Shown piece by piece: positions 33,298 to 41,293 of a stretch of 64,000 bases of DNA; position 1 is the first letter of the stretch; each line of letters starts with the position of its first letter. The notes beneath the pieces are model-generated. The model was not told the origin of the DNA. It saw nothing but the letters and a program-made list of their open reading frames with translations, and did not search any database. Where the stretch lies: NCBI RefSeq assembly GCF_900236475.1, contig NZ_LT963352.1, forward strand, positions 7,907,001-7,971,000, read 5' to 3'. The translations under genes were made by a program, and so were the position numbers. The DNA comes from Streptomyces chartreusis NRRL 3882. Lineage in GTDB: Bacteria > Actinomycetota > Actinomycetes > Streptomycetales > Streptomycetaceae.

Positions 33298-35082
33298 TCA
33301 CCACCGACGAGCTCGTCGAGCAGTGCCTCGTCCGCCACGGGAGCCGGTCACATCTGCGCGCGCGCCGGTTGTACCGGAGGGGCTGCCCGGCCGCTTCCGT
33401 CGCCGGGGGAGACGTATGCCGCCCGCGGCCGTCACCGCCAGCGCGCCCAGCAGGGCGAGTACGGCGGCGGGGAAGAGGACCGCCCAGGGGGCACGCTCGG
33501 CGTACGGCTGGTTCTCGGCGAGCAGCAGGCCCCAGTCAGGGGAGGGCGGCTGGGCGCCGAGACCGAGAAAGCCGAGAGCGGCCAGGTTCAGCGCGATGCC
33601 GGGGAGCCGGAGCAGGGCGTGGCGGACGACGGGCGGCAGGACGGCGGGGAGCAGTTCGCGGGTGAGCAGGTACCACTCCGTGGCGCCGAGCGCGCGGGTG
33701 GCGGTCAGGTGGGTGGTGGCGCGTTCCTGCTGGAGGAGTGCGGAGGTGTGGGTGGCCAGCGGGGTCCACGCGACGGCGGCCACGGCGAGTGCCGGCGTCC
33801 ACGGGCCGCTTCCCGCGAGGCCGGTGACGAGGAGGCCGGCCAGGATCGGTGGAACGGCGTTGATGGTCTCGGCCACCGGCCCGGACAGGCGGGGGAGCAG
33901 ACCCAGCAGTACGCCAGTGACGAGAGCGGCGGCGCTCACGGCCAGGGCGACGCCGAGGGTGGTGAGCGCGCCGTGGGCGACGCGGGCCAGCATGTCGCGG
34001 CCGAGCGCGTCGGTGCCGAAGGGCTGCGACCAGGAAGGGGCCCGGAGCCGGGCGGCGGGGTCCAGCGCGAGCGGGTCGCGCGGCAGGCCGAGGCCGATGA
34101 CGGCGGCCAGCAGCGCCCCGTACAGCAGGGGAAGGACGCGGCGCGCGGACGGCGCGGGCGGGTGCAGGGAGCGCAGGGCGCCGTCGCGCAGCGCGGGCCC
34201 GGTCAGCAGCCGGGCGGTGAGCCGCGCCAGGGCACCGGTGACCACGGCGAGCAGGACCAGGGCGAGCGTGCCGGTCTGCAGGACGGGCAGGTCCTGGGCG
34301 AGGGCGGCGCGCAGGGTGAGCCGGCCGAGGCCGGGGATGTCGAAGATCTGCTCAACGGCGACGGCACCGCCGGTCAGGCCGACCACGAACAGGCCCAGGT
34401 TGGGCAGCAGTGCGGGCACGCAGCGCCGCAGCGCCTGGCGGGCCACGGACGAGGGAGGGACGCCACGGGCGGCGGCCGCGAGCGCCCATGGCTCGGCGAA
34501 CGTGCCGGGCAGCAGGTCGTCCAGCAGCCGCCCGAGCACCGCCCCGGCGGGCAGGCCGAGGGCGATCGAGGGCAGCACCATGCTCTGCGGGCCGTACCAG
34601 CCCAGCGCGGGCAGCCAGCCGAGCTGCACGCCGATGACCGAGGCGAGGACGGAGGCGACGAGGAACTCGGGCAGTGCGGCCAGCATCGCCGATCCGGTGC
34701 CGCCCGGGCGTCTGGCGCCGAGCCGGCGCCTCGAGCCCAGCCACAGGGTGCGGGCGCACACCGCGGCGACTGTGCACACGGCGACCGCGACGGCTCCGCC
34801 CATCAGTGTCAGGGAAACGCCGAGGGCCTGTACGGCGGAGGGCAGTACCTCGCCGCCGGAGACCCAGGACCGGCCCGCGTCCCCGTGCAGCAGTCGGACC
34901 AGCCAGCGCCCGAGCAGGGACAACGGGCCGTCGTCCAGGCCGAGTTGGTCACGCACGGCGGCCAGTGCCCCGGGGGTCGGATCGCGCTCCGCGGAGCGGG
35001 CCTTGAGCACGGTCAGCGCGGGGTCGGTGCGCGACAGCCAGGGCAGCAGGCCGATCCCGCAGACCAAGGCGGCAGCCGGCAC
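33298..35082 (-). CDS. Double-length ABC permease (DppB-DppC-type fusion)
   Basis: A membrane protein of about 594 residues that joins two oligopeptide/nickel-type permeases. The first half contains RDQLGLDDGPLSLLGRWLV and the EAA loop region ALAAAARGVPPSSVARQALR. The second half contains PFGTDALGRDMLARVAHGA, typical of DppC, and its own EAA loop ALGATEWYLLTRELLPAVLP. It follows the solute-binding gene by fewer than 50 bases. The start is uncertain: GTG 35082 is the first conventional codon before the first helix, but coupled initiation near the upstream stop (35130) is possible. The C-terminal tail after the last helix (about 45 residues of RGS-rich sequence) looks unusual. No ATPase gene follows, although this importer family needs one. 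Confidence 0.82.
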   Translation of the reverse strand: MPAAALVCGIGLLPWLSRTDPALTVLKARSAERDPTPGALAAVRDQLGLDDGPLSLLGRWLVRLLHGDAGRSWVSGGEVLPSAVQALGVSLTLMGGAVAVAVCTVAAVCARTLWLGSRRRLGARRPGGTGSAMLAALPEFLVASVLASVIGVQLGWLPALGWYGPQSMVLPSIALGLPAGAVLGRLLDDLLPGTFAEPWALAAAARGVPPSSVARQALRRCVPALLPNLGLFVVGLTGGAVAVEQIFDIPGLGRLTLRAALAQDLPVLQTGTLALVLLAVVTGALARLTARLLTGPALRDGALRSLHPPAPSARRVLPLLYGALLAAVIGLGLPRDPLALDPAARLRAPSWSQPFGTDALGRDMLARVAHGALTTLGVALAVSAAALVTGVLLGLLPRLSGPVAETINAVPPILAGLLVTGLAGSGPWTPALAVAAVAWTPLATHTSALLQQERATTHLTATRALGATEWYLLTRELLPAVLPPVVRHALLRLPGIALNLAALGFLGLGAQPPSPDWGLLLAENQPYAERAPWAVLFPAAVLALLGALAVTAAGGIRLPRRRKRPGSPSGTTGARADVTGSRGGRGTARRARRW

Positions 35083-35129
35083 AGCCCGCCACAGCCGCGT
35101 GGGGCCGCCGGAGCGGTCGGACGCGCGGT

Positions 35130-36638
35130 TCAGCGCCGGGTTCCTGTTCCGACGTACTGCCGCTCGTCCCAGCTGAACAGGGCGCCCTGCACCGACTTGC
35201 CGATGCCCAGGACGGCCTTCACGTGGACGAGGGGGATCACCGCGTCGGTGCCGAGGATCGCCGCTTCCGCTTTCATGGCGGCGTCCTGCCGCCTGGTCGT
35301 GTCGGATTCGTTCTGGGCGGCGGCGACGAGCCGGTCGACGTTCTTGTCGCACAGCAGCGACAAATTGTAGGTGCCGTGGCAGGTGAAGTCGCTGGCCAGG
35401 ACGGAGACGGGGTCGCCCGTGTCGAGCATCATGTTGCGGGAGGTCACGGCGGCGTCGTACTTGCCGGCCAGCATGTCGCTCTCGACCTGCGAGTCACTGC
35501 GCACCACCAGCTTCACCTCGAACCCGGCCTTCTCCAGGTCCTGTTGCAGCACCTGGGCGACCTCGGGCAGCTCGGGCCGGGTGGAGTAGGTGGCGATGGT
35601 GACGGTCTTACCGTCGGGCTTGGTGGCCTTCGCCCGTCCGGTGGGCGCGACGCGTTTCCCGGCCGTCCAGGGCAGGGCAGGGCCGAAGAGCCCCTTGGCG
35701 GGTTCGGCGTATCCCTCGTACACGTCCTTGGCGATGACGGAGGTGTCGATCGCCTCGCGCGCGGCGGCCCGCAGCCCGGGGTCGGTGAAGGCGCCGGACT
35801 TGGTGTTCAGGTACAGGCTGGTGTCGCGGGCGGTGTCCGTCTCGTGGACGGTGTCCTTGTCCAGGGAGGCGATCTGCGCGACGGGGATCGCCTGGGCGAT
35901 GTCCACCTGTCCGGTGCGCAGGGCGTTGGCGCGGGCGGTGCCGTCGGCGATGAACTGGACGTCGATGCCGGGGGCCTGGGCGAGGCCGTCCCAGTAGCCG
36001 TCGAAGCGGCTCAGGGTGGCCGCCGTGTCACCGGTGATCTTTGTGATCTCGAAGGGGCCGGTGGCGGTGCCGACCGGGTTCACGGCGCCGTTCTTCTCGT
36101 ACGCCTTCGGGGAGAACACCGCCAGGCTCGGGTTCGACAGCCGCAGCGGCAGTACCGGGTCGGCCCTGTCGGTGTCGATCCGCAGCCGGTCCTCGCCCTC
36201 GGCCTCGGCGGTCAGCTGTATGCCGGTGAGGGCGGTGGGTGCCGGCTCCGCTCGGGCGGCATGGGTGAGCGCGGATGCGACGGCCTTGGCGGTGACCTCG
36301 GTGCCGTCCTGGAACGTGGCGTGCCGCAGCGTGAACACCCAGCTCTTGTCGTCCTTGTCGCTGCTCCACGACTCGGCGAGCGCGGGGATGGCGGTGCCGT
36401 TGGCGTCCAGCTTGGTCAGCCCTTCCGAGACGTCCAGCCGGGACATGATGAAGGCGTCCTGGCCGTACGGGGAATAGTGCTCGGTCGGTGCGAAGGCCAG
36501 TGCCACGCGCAGTCGCGCTCCCGCTCCGGAGCCGGACGGGTCGGAGGACGGTGAAGCGTTGTCGTTGGGGGCGAAGCAGCCGGTGAGGAAGGGGGCGAGG
36601 AGCAAGCCGGCCATCAGTCGGCGGCGGGGTGTTCTCAT
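35130..36638 (-). CDS. Family-5 solute-binding lipoprotein (Opp/Nik/Cnt type)
   Basis: A 502-aa lipoprotein: signal MRTPRRRLMAGLLLAPFLTG followed by the lipobox Cys21 and a Ser/Gly-rich spacer. The family-5 pattern is clear: VSEGLTKLDANGTAIPALAE, WVFTLRHATFQDGTEVTAKA and, in the C-terminal lobe, AAREAIDTSVIAKDVYEG. This family carries peptides, nickel, haem or metallophores. A Zur-like box lies 59 bases upstream of ATG 36638, so a zinc- or metallophore-related cargo is inferred. Its partner is the double-length permease just downstream. A weak ribosome site (GGAAGA, rather distant) precedes the start. The ligand is not shown by sequence. Confidence 0.9.
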   Translation of the reverse strand: MRTPRRRLMAGLLLAPFLTGCFAPNDNASPSSDPSGSGAGARLRVALAFAPTEHYSPYGQDAFIMSRLDVSEGLTKLDANGTAIPALAESWSSDKDDKSWVFTLRHATFQDGTEVTAKAVASALTHAARAEPAPTALTGIQLTAEAEGEDRLRIDTDRADPVLPLRLSNPSLAVFSPKAYEKNGAVNPVGTATGPFEITKITGDTAATLSRFDGYWDGLAQAPGIDVQFIADGTARANALRTGQVDIAQAIPVAQIASLDKDTVHETDTARDTSLYLNTKSGAFTDPGLRAAAREAIDTSVIAKDVYEGYAEPAKGLFGPALPWTAGKRVAPTGRAKATKPDGKTVTIATYSTRPELPEVAQVLQQDLEKAGFEVKLVVRSDSQVESDMLAGKYDAAVTSRNMMLDTGDPVSVLASDFTCHGTYNLSLLCDKNVDRLVAAAQNESDTTRRQDAAMKAEAAILGTDAVIPLVHVKAVLGIGKSVQGALFSWDERQYVGTGTRR

Positions 36639-36696
36639 GGTTCGCGTTCTTGTCTTCCGACGGTGACGATCAAGGGGATCTTGACGGAAGAGTATG

Positions 36697-36711
36697 TGAA
36701 AATCGTTTCCA
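36697..36711 (-). promoter_or_regulatory. Zur-like box upstream of the solute-binding lipoprotein
   Basis: On the minus strand the site reads TGGAAACGATTTTCA, an almost perfect 15-bp palindrome that fits the Streptomyces Zur consensus as I recall it (TGAAAACGATTTTCA type). It is 59 bases before the start codon and overlaps the expected promoter. Zur represses such genes when zinc is sufficient. Confidence 0.7.
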
Positions 36712-36904
36712 TTACGCCAAGAGGATGCCAAGGCGTGGAATCGTTTCTTCGCTTTCTTCGCCGGTTTCTCGAACGGCGTCAGCTCGGGGACCGACAGCCG
36801 GCGCGGTTCCCCGCCGCCGGCGCTCGGGCCGCACTGCGCCCCCTCACGGGTAGGTGGTCTGGCTCAACGGCTGACGCTGACACCGTGCGCATGAGGTACA
36901 GGCG

Positions 36905-37582
36905 TCAACCGTCGTTGTGGGCAGCCAGGATCCGCTGCACCCTCTCGGCGTTCGTCTCGATGTGGTGGCTCGCCTCGCGCTGTGCGCGCTGGGTATCGCC
37001 TGCCCGGACCGCCTCCATGAGCGGCTCGTGCTCGCTGACCACCTTGCTCGGGTTCTCGTACTCCCGCTCGTGCGCGGACAGGGCCATGAGGTAGAAGCGC
37101 AGTTCCCGAGTCAGTCCCGCGTAGAACGCGTCGATGCGGCTACTGCCGAGGGCTGCCACGATCGCCGCGTGGAAAGCCAGATCCGCGGCCACGATGTCGG
37201 CACGTTCATGTGACGCGGTCGCCGTCTCCAGGCGGGCGTAGGCCTCTTCCGCGACCGTGAGCTGGTCAGCGGAGAGCGGCGCCGCCAGCGCGGCCGTCTC
37301 CAGGCGCTGACGAGCGGTGTAGAGCTCCGCGACCGTCTCGGGTGTCGGAGAGATGATCACGGCCCCGCGGTTCACCTCGAACCGGACCAGGCCGCCGTGC
37401 TCAAGCAGGCGGACCGCCTCGCGGACCGTGTTGCGCGCGATGCCGAGTTCCGCGGCGATCGCACTCTCGCGCAGGCGCTCACCAGGGCGGAAGGCCCCCG
37501 CGAGAATCCGCTGCGAAAGTCCGTCCGCGATCTGCTGGGCGGTCGTCGTCCTGCGGGCCACCAACCCGTCGAGTGCCGTCAT
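36905..37582 (-). CDS. GntR-family regulator with FCD domain
   Basis: A 225-aa regulator. The N-terminal winged helix (about 12-75) has QIADGLSQRILAGAFRPGER, IAAELGIARNTVREAVRLLE and VNRGAVI. The C-terminal FCD domain (85-215) has the helices with metal/ligand residues, including DLAFHAAIVAALG and SEHEPLMEAVRAGD, whose Asp and His residues usually bind a metal. FadR/FCD regulators respond to small carboxylic acids. It is divergent from the GABA-type operon across 261 bp containing a palindrome at 37621, so it is the probable controller of that operon. The inducer may be GABA, succinate semialdehyde or a related acid. Confidence 0.92.
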   Translation of the reverse strand: MTALDGLVARRTTTAQQIADGLSQRILAGAFRPGERLRESAIAAELGIARNTVREAVRLLEHGGLVRFEVNRGAVIISPTPETVAELYTARQRLETAALAAPLSADQLTVAEEAYARLETATASHERADIVAADLAFHAAIVAALGSSRIDAFYAGLTRELRFYLMALSAHEREYENPSKVVSEHEPLMEAVRAGDTQRAQREASHHIETNAERVQRILAAHNDG

Positions 37583-37620
37583 GGCGTCATCCTACCGAGC
37601 TGGGCCTCTAGCGCTCAACA

Positions 37621-37635
37621 GTAGAACTGTTCTAC
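37621..37635. promoter_or_regulatory. Operator-like palindrome GTAGAAC-T-GTTCTAC
   Basis: A perfect 15-bp palindrome 39 bases upstream of the GntR gene, in the divergent region. A second overlapping inverted repeat (AACTG/CAGTT at 37625-37639) shares it. It is the best candidate for autoregulation and control of the gab operon by the FCD regulator. Confidence 0.6.
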
Positions 37636-37843
37636 AGTTCCGCAGCCGACGGTCTTCCAGGCAGCTCGGAGGCTTGCCCCGGGGCGGGTGCCATCACTCG
37701 ACGGCACCACAGCCCCGTCCCAGCCGCCGCGACACCAGTGCGTGCTCCACGTCCACTTCCGACCTGCAGACCGCCCGGCGCGCGCACGGCCCCGTTGTCG
37801 CATGCGCGACCACCGGCAACGACGCCGCAGAAAGGCTCAGACA

Positions 37844-39232
37844 ATGCAGACAACTTCCGAGGTCACCACAGAGCACCTCCAGCCCGAGGTGCCGGGCACG
37901 CTCAGACAACGGCATGTTCGAATGATCGCCCTGGGCGGCATCGTGGGCGCCAGCCTGTTCGTCGGCAGCGGAGCGGTCATCCACGCGGTCGGCCCGGCCG
38001 CCATCCTCTCCTACGCCCTCGGCGGTCTCCTGGTCATCCTCGTCATGCGGATGCTGGGGGAGATGGCCACCGCCTCACCCGCCCTCGGGTCGTTCATGGA
38101 GTACGCCCGTGCGTCACTCGGCGGCTGGGCCGGCTACACCATCGGCTGGTTGTACTGGTACTTCTGGGTCGGCGTCGTGGCGTTCGAGGCGGTCGCCGGC
38201 GCCAAACTGCTCATGCTGTGGATCCCGGGCGTGCCCCAGTGGGTCTTCTCACTGTTCCTGATGTTCCTGCTCACCGCCTCGAACCTCGTGTCCACCCGTT
38301 CGTTCGGTGAAACCGAGTTCTGGCTGTCCTCCATCAAGATCGTCACGATCGTCGTCTTCCTCGCCGCCGGCACCCTCTTCGCCCTCGGGGTCTGGCCCGG
38401 GTCGCAGCTGTCGGTCGGCAACGTCGACCAGGGCGGCTTCGCCCCCCACGGCCTGTCGGCGATCCTGCACGGCATCGTCATGGTGATCTTCGCGTACGTC
38501 GGCACGGAGATCGTGACCATCGCGGCCGCGGAGTCCGCGGACCCGGTGAAGTCCGTCGTCAAGGCGACCTCCTCGACGGTGTGGCGTGTGATCATCTTCT
38601 ACGTCGGCTCGGTGACCCTGCTGGTGATGATCACCCCGTGGCACCAGATCCCGACCCAGACCAGCCCGTACGCGGCCGCCTTCGGCAAGATGGGCATCCC
38701 CGCGGCGACCACCATCATCAACGTGGTCGTCCTCACCTCCGTGCTGTCCGTCCTCAACTCCGGCCTGTACACGGCCTCGAGGATGCTGTTCGCCCTCCAG
38801 CGCCACAACTGGGCGCCGCGATGGGTCGCCGACCGCAACCGCAAGGGAACGCCCTGGAAGGCCATCCTGGCCTGCACGTCCGCCGGCTACGTCGCCGTCG
38901 CCATGAGCTACGTCGCGCCGGACACCGTCTTCGACTTCATCATCAACTCCGCGGGGGCCGTCGGCCTGTTCGTCTACGCGATCATCGCCGGATCACAGCT
39001 GCGCATGCGACGCCGGCTGGAGCGGGAGACCCCCGAGCTGCTCAAGCTGCGCATGTGGGGCTACCCGTACCTCAGCTGGATCACCCTGGCGGGCATCCTC
39101 GTCGTTCTGAGCTCCATGCTGCTGGTTCCGGACGCCCGCTCACAGCTCTACCTCAGCGTCCTCAGCCTGGCCGTCATCCTCGCCACGTACGTGGTCGTGC
39201 GGAACGCGCGGAAAGCCGCCGCGCGCCGATGA
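37844..39232 (+). CDS. gabP: Amino acid permease, GABA permease type
   Basis: A 462-aa APC-superfamily permease with 12 predicted helices. The N-terminus has RQRHVRMIALGGIVGASLFV, the conserved first-helix glycine motif, followed by MLGEMATASPALGSF, the second-helix signature of AAT-family carriers such as GabP, CycA and ProY. The loop ESADPVKSVVKATSSTVWRV is also typical. ATG 37844 is preceded by AAAGG; an in-frame extension to 37688 does not look like protein. Its stop overlaps the next start (ATGA). With the aminotransferase and semialdehyde dehydrogenase downstream, GABA or a related omega-amino acid is the likely cargo. Confidence 0.88.
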   Translation: MQTTSEVTTEHLQPEVPGTLRQRHVRMIALGGIVGASLFVGSGAVIHAVGPAAILSYALGGLLVILVMRMLGEMATASPALGSFMEYARASLGGWAGYTIGWLYWYFWVGVVAFEAVAGAKLLMLWIPGVPQWVFSLFLMFLLTASNLVSTRSFGETEFWLSSIKIVTIVVFLAAGTLFALGVWPGSQLSVGNVDQGGFAPHGLSAILHGIVMVIFAYVGTEIVTIAAAESADPVKSVVKATSSTVWRVIIFYVGSVTLLVMITPWHQIPTQTSPYAAAFGKMGIPAATTIINVVVLTSVLSVLNSGLYTASRMLFALQRHNWAPRWVADRNRKGTPWKAILACTSAGYVAVAMSYVAPDTVFDFIINSAGAVGLFVYAIIAGSQLRMRRRLERETPELLKLRMWGYPYLSWITLAGILVVLSSMLLVPDARSQLYLSVLSLAVILATYVVVRNARKAAARR

Positions 39233-39993
39233 CGACCCACGTACCCACGCCGTCACGGGTGGCTCTCGTCACGGGCGCCACCTCCGGGATAGGCGCCGAA
39301 ACCGCCCGGCGACTCCACGGGGACGGATTCGCCGTGCTCCTCAGCGGCCGTTGCGGCGAACGAGGTGAGGCCGTGACGCGAGAACTCGGCTCCGACAGCG
39401 CCTGCTTCGTCCCCGCCGACCTCACCAGGGACGGTGAACCCGATCGCATCCTCGACCAGGCCATCGACCGGTTCGGCAGGGTGGACGTGGTGGTGAACAA
39501 CGCGGCAGCCGACCACACCGGGGAACTGCTGGACGTCCCGGACACCGAGATCCGTGCCACCTTCGAGATCAACACCTTCGCGGCGATCGCCGTCCTCCAG
39601 GCAGCGGGACGCGCGATGCGGCAGTCGGGCGGCAGCATCGTCAACGTGACCTCCCGGCTGGCCACGGTCGGCGTCCCCACGATGGGCGTCTACAGCGCCA
39701 GCAAGGGCGCGATGAAGGCCCTGACGGCGGCGGCCGCGGTGGAACTCGCGCCGTACAACATCCGCGTCAACGCCGTGGCACCCGGCATGACCCGCACATC
39801 GCTCTTCGAAGCATGGCTCAGCTCCCAGAAGGACCCGGAAGCCGTTGCCCGCAAGGTGGCGGACGCCATTCCGCTCGGGCGGCCGGCCACCCCGCAGGAC
39901 GTCGCAGGCGCCATCGCGTTCCTCGCCTCACCCAGTGCCGAGTACATCACCGGCATCACCCTTCCCGTCGACGGCGGCTACACCGCCCAGTAA
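39229..39993 (+). CDS. SDR-family oxidoreductase
   Basis: A 254-aa classical short-chain dehydrogenase: cofactor motif VALVTGATSGIGAETARRLH, the NNAAA motif, catalytic Ser in VNVTSRL and the YxxxK pair in VYSASKGAMKAL, with a C-terminal PVDGGY. An Arg after the first strand (LLSGRCGER) suggests NADP(H). The start is fused to the permease stop (ATGA). SDR proteins are not part of the usual GABA shunt, so this enzyme may reduce a semialdehyde to an alcohol or oxidise a hydroxy precursor, widening the operon beyond GABA itself. The reaction is inferred only. Confidence 0.88.
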   Translation: MTTHVPTPSRVALVTGATSGIGAETARRLHGDGFAVLLSGRCGERGEAVTRELGSDSACFVPADLTRDGEPDRILDQAIDRFGRVDVVVNNAAADHTGELLDVPDTEIRATFEINTFAAIAVLQAAGRAMRQSGGSIVNVTSRLATVGVPTMGVYSASKGAMKALTAAAAVELAPYNIRVNAVAPGMTRTSLFEAWLSSQKDPEAVARKVADAIPLGRPATPQDVAGAIAFLASPSAEYITGITLPVDGGYTAQ

Positions 39994-40018
39994 CTCGCAC
40001 ACCACTAGGGGAAAAGAC

Positions 40019-41293
40019 ATGTCCCACGAGAACCAGCCGGTCCTGACCGGGCCCGCCCTCTGGAGCGCCCAGGCCCACCTCCCGTCCGTCCTGGGACGCC
40101 AGCTGACCGTCGACCGCGCGGAAGGCAGTTACGTCTTCACCACCGATGGCCGGCGTCTGTTCGACGGCACCGCCGGTCTGTGGCACGCGAACGTCGGCCA
40201 CGCCCGCCCCGAACTCGCCGAGGCCGCCTACGAGCAGATGCGGCGCCTGGAGACCTACCACATCTTCGGCCGCTACCTGAACGACCGAGCCGTCGAACTC
40301 GGCGAGCGCCTGGCCTGGCTCTCACCCATCGACGACCCCAAGGTCATCCTCAACAGCGGCGGTTCCGACGCCATCGACGTCGCCTGCAAGCTCGCCCGCC
40401 GCCACTGGCAGCGCGAGGGACGCACCGACAAGACCGTGATCCTCAGCCGCGAGTTCGCCTACCACGGCCTGCACGCCTACGGAACCAGCATCGCCGGCCT
40501 CGACTTCAACCGCGCCGGGTACGGCACCGAGTCCCTGGTGCCCGATACCGCGCGCGTGTCGACCCACGACATCGCCGCGGTCGAGCGCACGGTGCGCACC
40601 ATCGGCCCGGAGAAGATCGCCGCGATCGTGGCCGAGCCCATTCAGGGCACCGGCGGCGTCAACCCGCCGGCCCCCGGTTACCTGGAGGGGCTGCAGCGCA
40701 TCTGCCGCGAGAACGACATCCTCCTGATCCTCGACGAGGTCATCACCGGGTTCGGCCGTACCGGCCACATGTTCGCCACCGAGCGGTACGGCCTGCGGCC
40801 CGACCTGATCACCTTCGCCAAGGGCGTCACGTCCGGGTACGCCCCGCTGGGCGGCGTGCTCGTCGCACCCCACATCTGGCAGCCGTTCTACCGCGACTCC
40901 TCCGACACCCCCGTCTTCCGCCACGGAGCCACCTACGCCGGGCACGCCACCGCCGCCGCCGTCGCCCTGCGCAACCTCGACATCCTCGACGAGGACAAGC
41001 TGCTGCCCCGGGTGACCGAGCTGGAACAGCTGCTCGCCCGTGAACTGAACGCCCTCACGGCCCGGGCAGCGGTCGTCGAGACACGCGTGGCGGGGTTCCT
41101 GGGCGGCATCACGCTCACGGACGACCTCAGCGCCGAAGCGGTCACCGACGAACTGGTCGAACACGGTTTCATCACGCGTCCGCTGCGCGGCAACACCGTG
41201 CAGATCAGCCCCCCGTTCGTCACCACCGACGACGAGATCCGGCAGCTCGTGGCCGCCATCGACACCGTCATCTCCGCCCAGGAAGCCAAGTGA
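40019..41293 (+). CDS. Class III PLP-dependent aminotransferase (GABA/omega-amino acid type)
   Basis: A 424-aa aminotransferase. Visible motifs are FDGTAGLWHANVGHARPEL near the N-terminus, the cofactor-binding NSGGSDAIDVACKLAR, EFAYHGLHAYG, the PLP ring-stacking region LLILDEVITGFGRTG and the Schiff-base lysine in DLITFAKGVTSGYAPLGG. The enzyme transfers an omega-amino group to a 2-oxo acid. Together with the following semialdehyde dehydrogenase it completes a two-step route from an amino acid to a dicarboxylate. AGGGGAA lies before the ATG; the SSADH start overlaps its stop. GABA is the most economical substrate, but beta-alanine, putrescine-derived or aromatic amines are possible. Confidence 0.92.
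   Translation: MSHENQPVLTGPALWSAQAHLPSVLGRQLTVDRAEGSYVFTTDGRRLFDGTAGLWHANVGHARPELAEAAYEQMRRLETYHIFGRYLNDRAVELGERLAWLSPIDDPKVILNSGGSDAIDVACKLARRHWQREGRTDKTVILSREFAYHGLHAYGTSIAGLDFNRAGYGTESLVPDTARVSTHDIAAVERTVRTIGPEKIAAIVAEPIQGTGGVNPPAPGYLEGLQRICRENDILLILDEVITGFGRTGHMFATERYGLRPDLITFAKGVTSGYAPLGGVLVAPHIWQPFYRDSSDTPVFRHGATYAGHATAAAVALRNLDILDEDKLLPRVTELEQLLARELNALTARAAVVETRVAGFLGGITLTDDLSAEAVTDELVEHGFITRPLRGNTVQISPPFVTTDDEIRQLVAAIDTVISAQEAK

Noticed and set aside
33282..33665. A plus-strand frame starting MPTVILTTDELVEQCLVRHG
   Set aside because: The first 30 residues look protein-like, but the rest overlaps the permease gene and has no homologous pattern. Not enough to call a gene.
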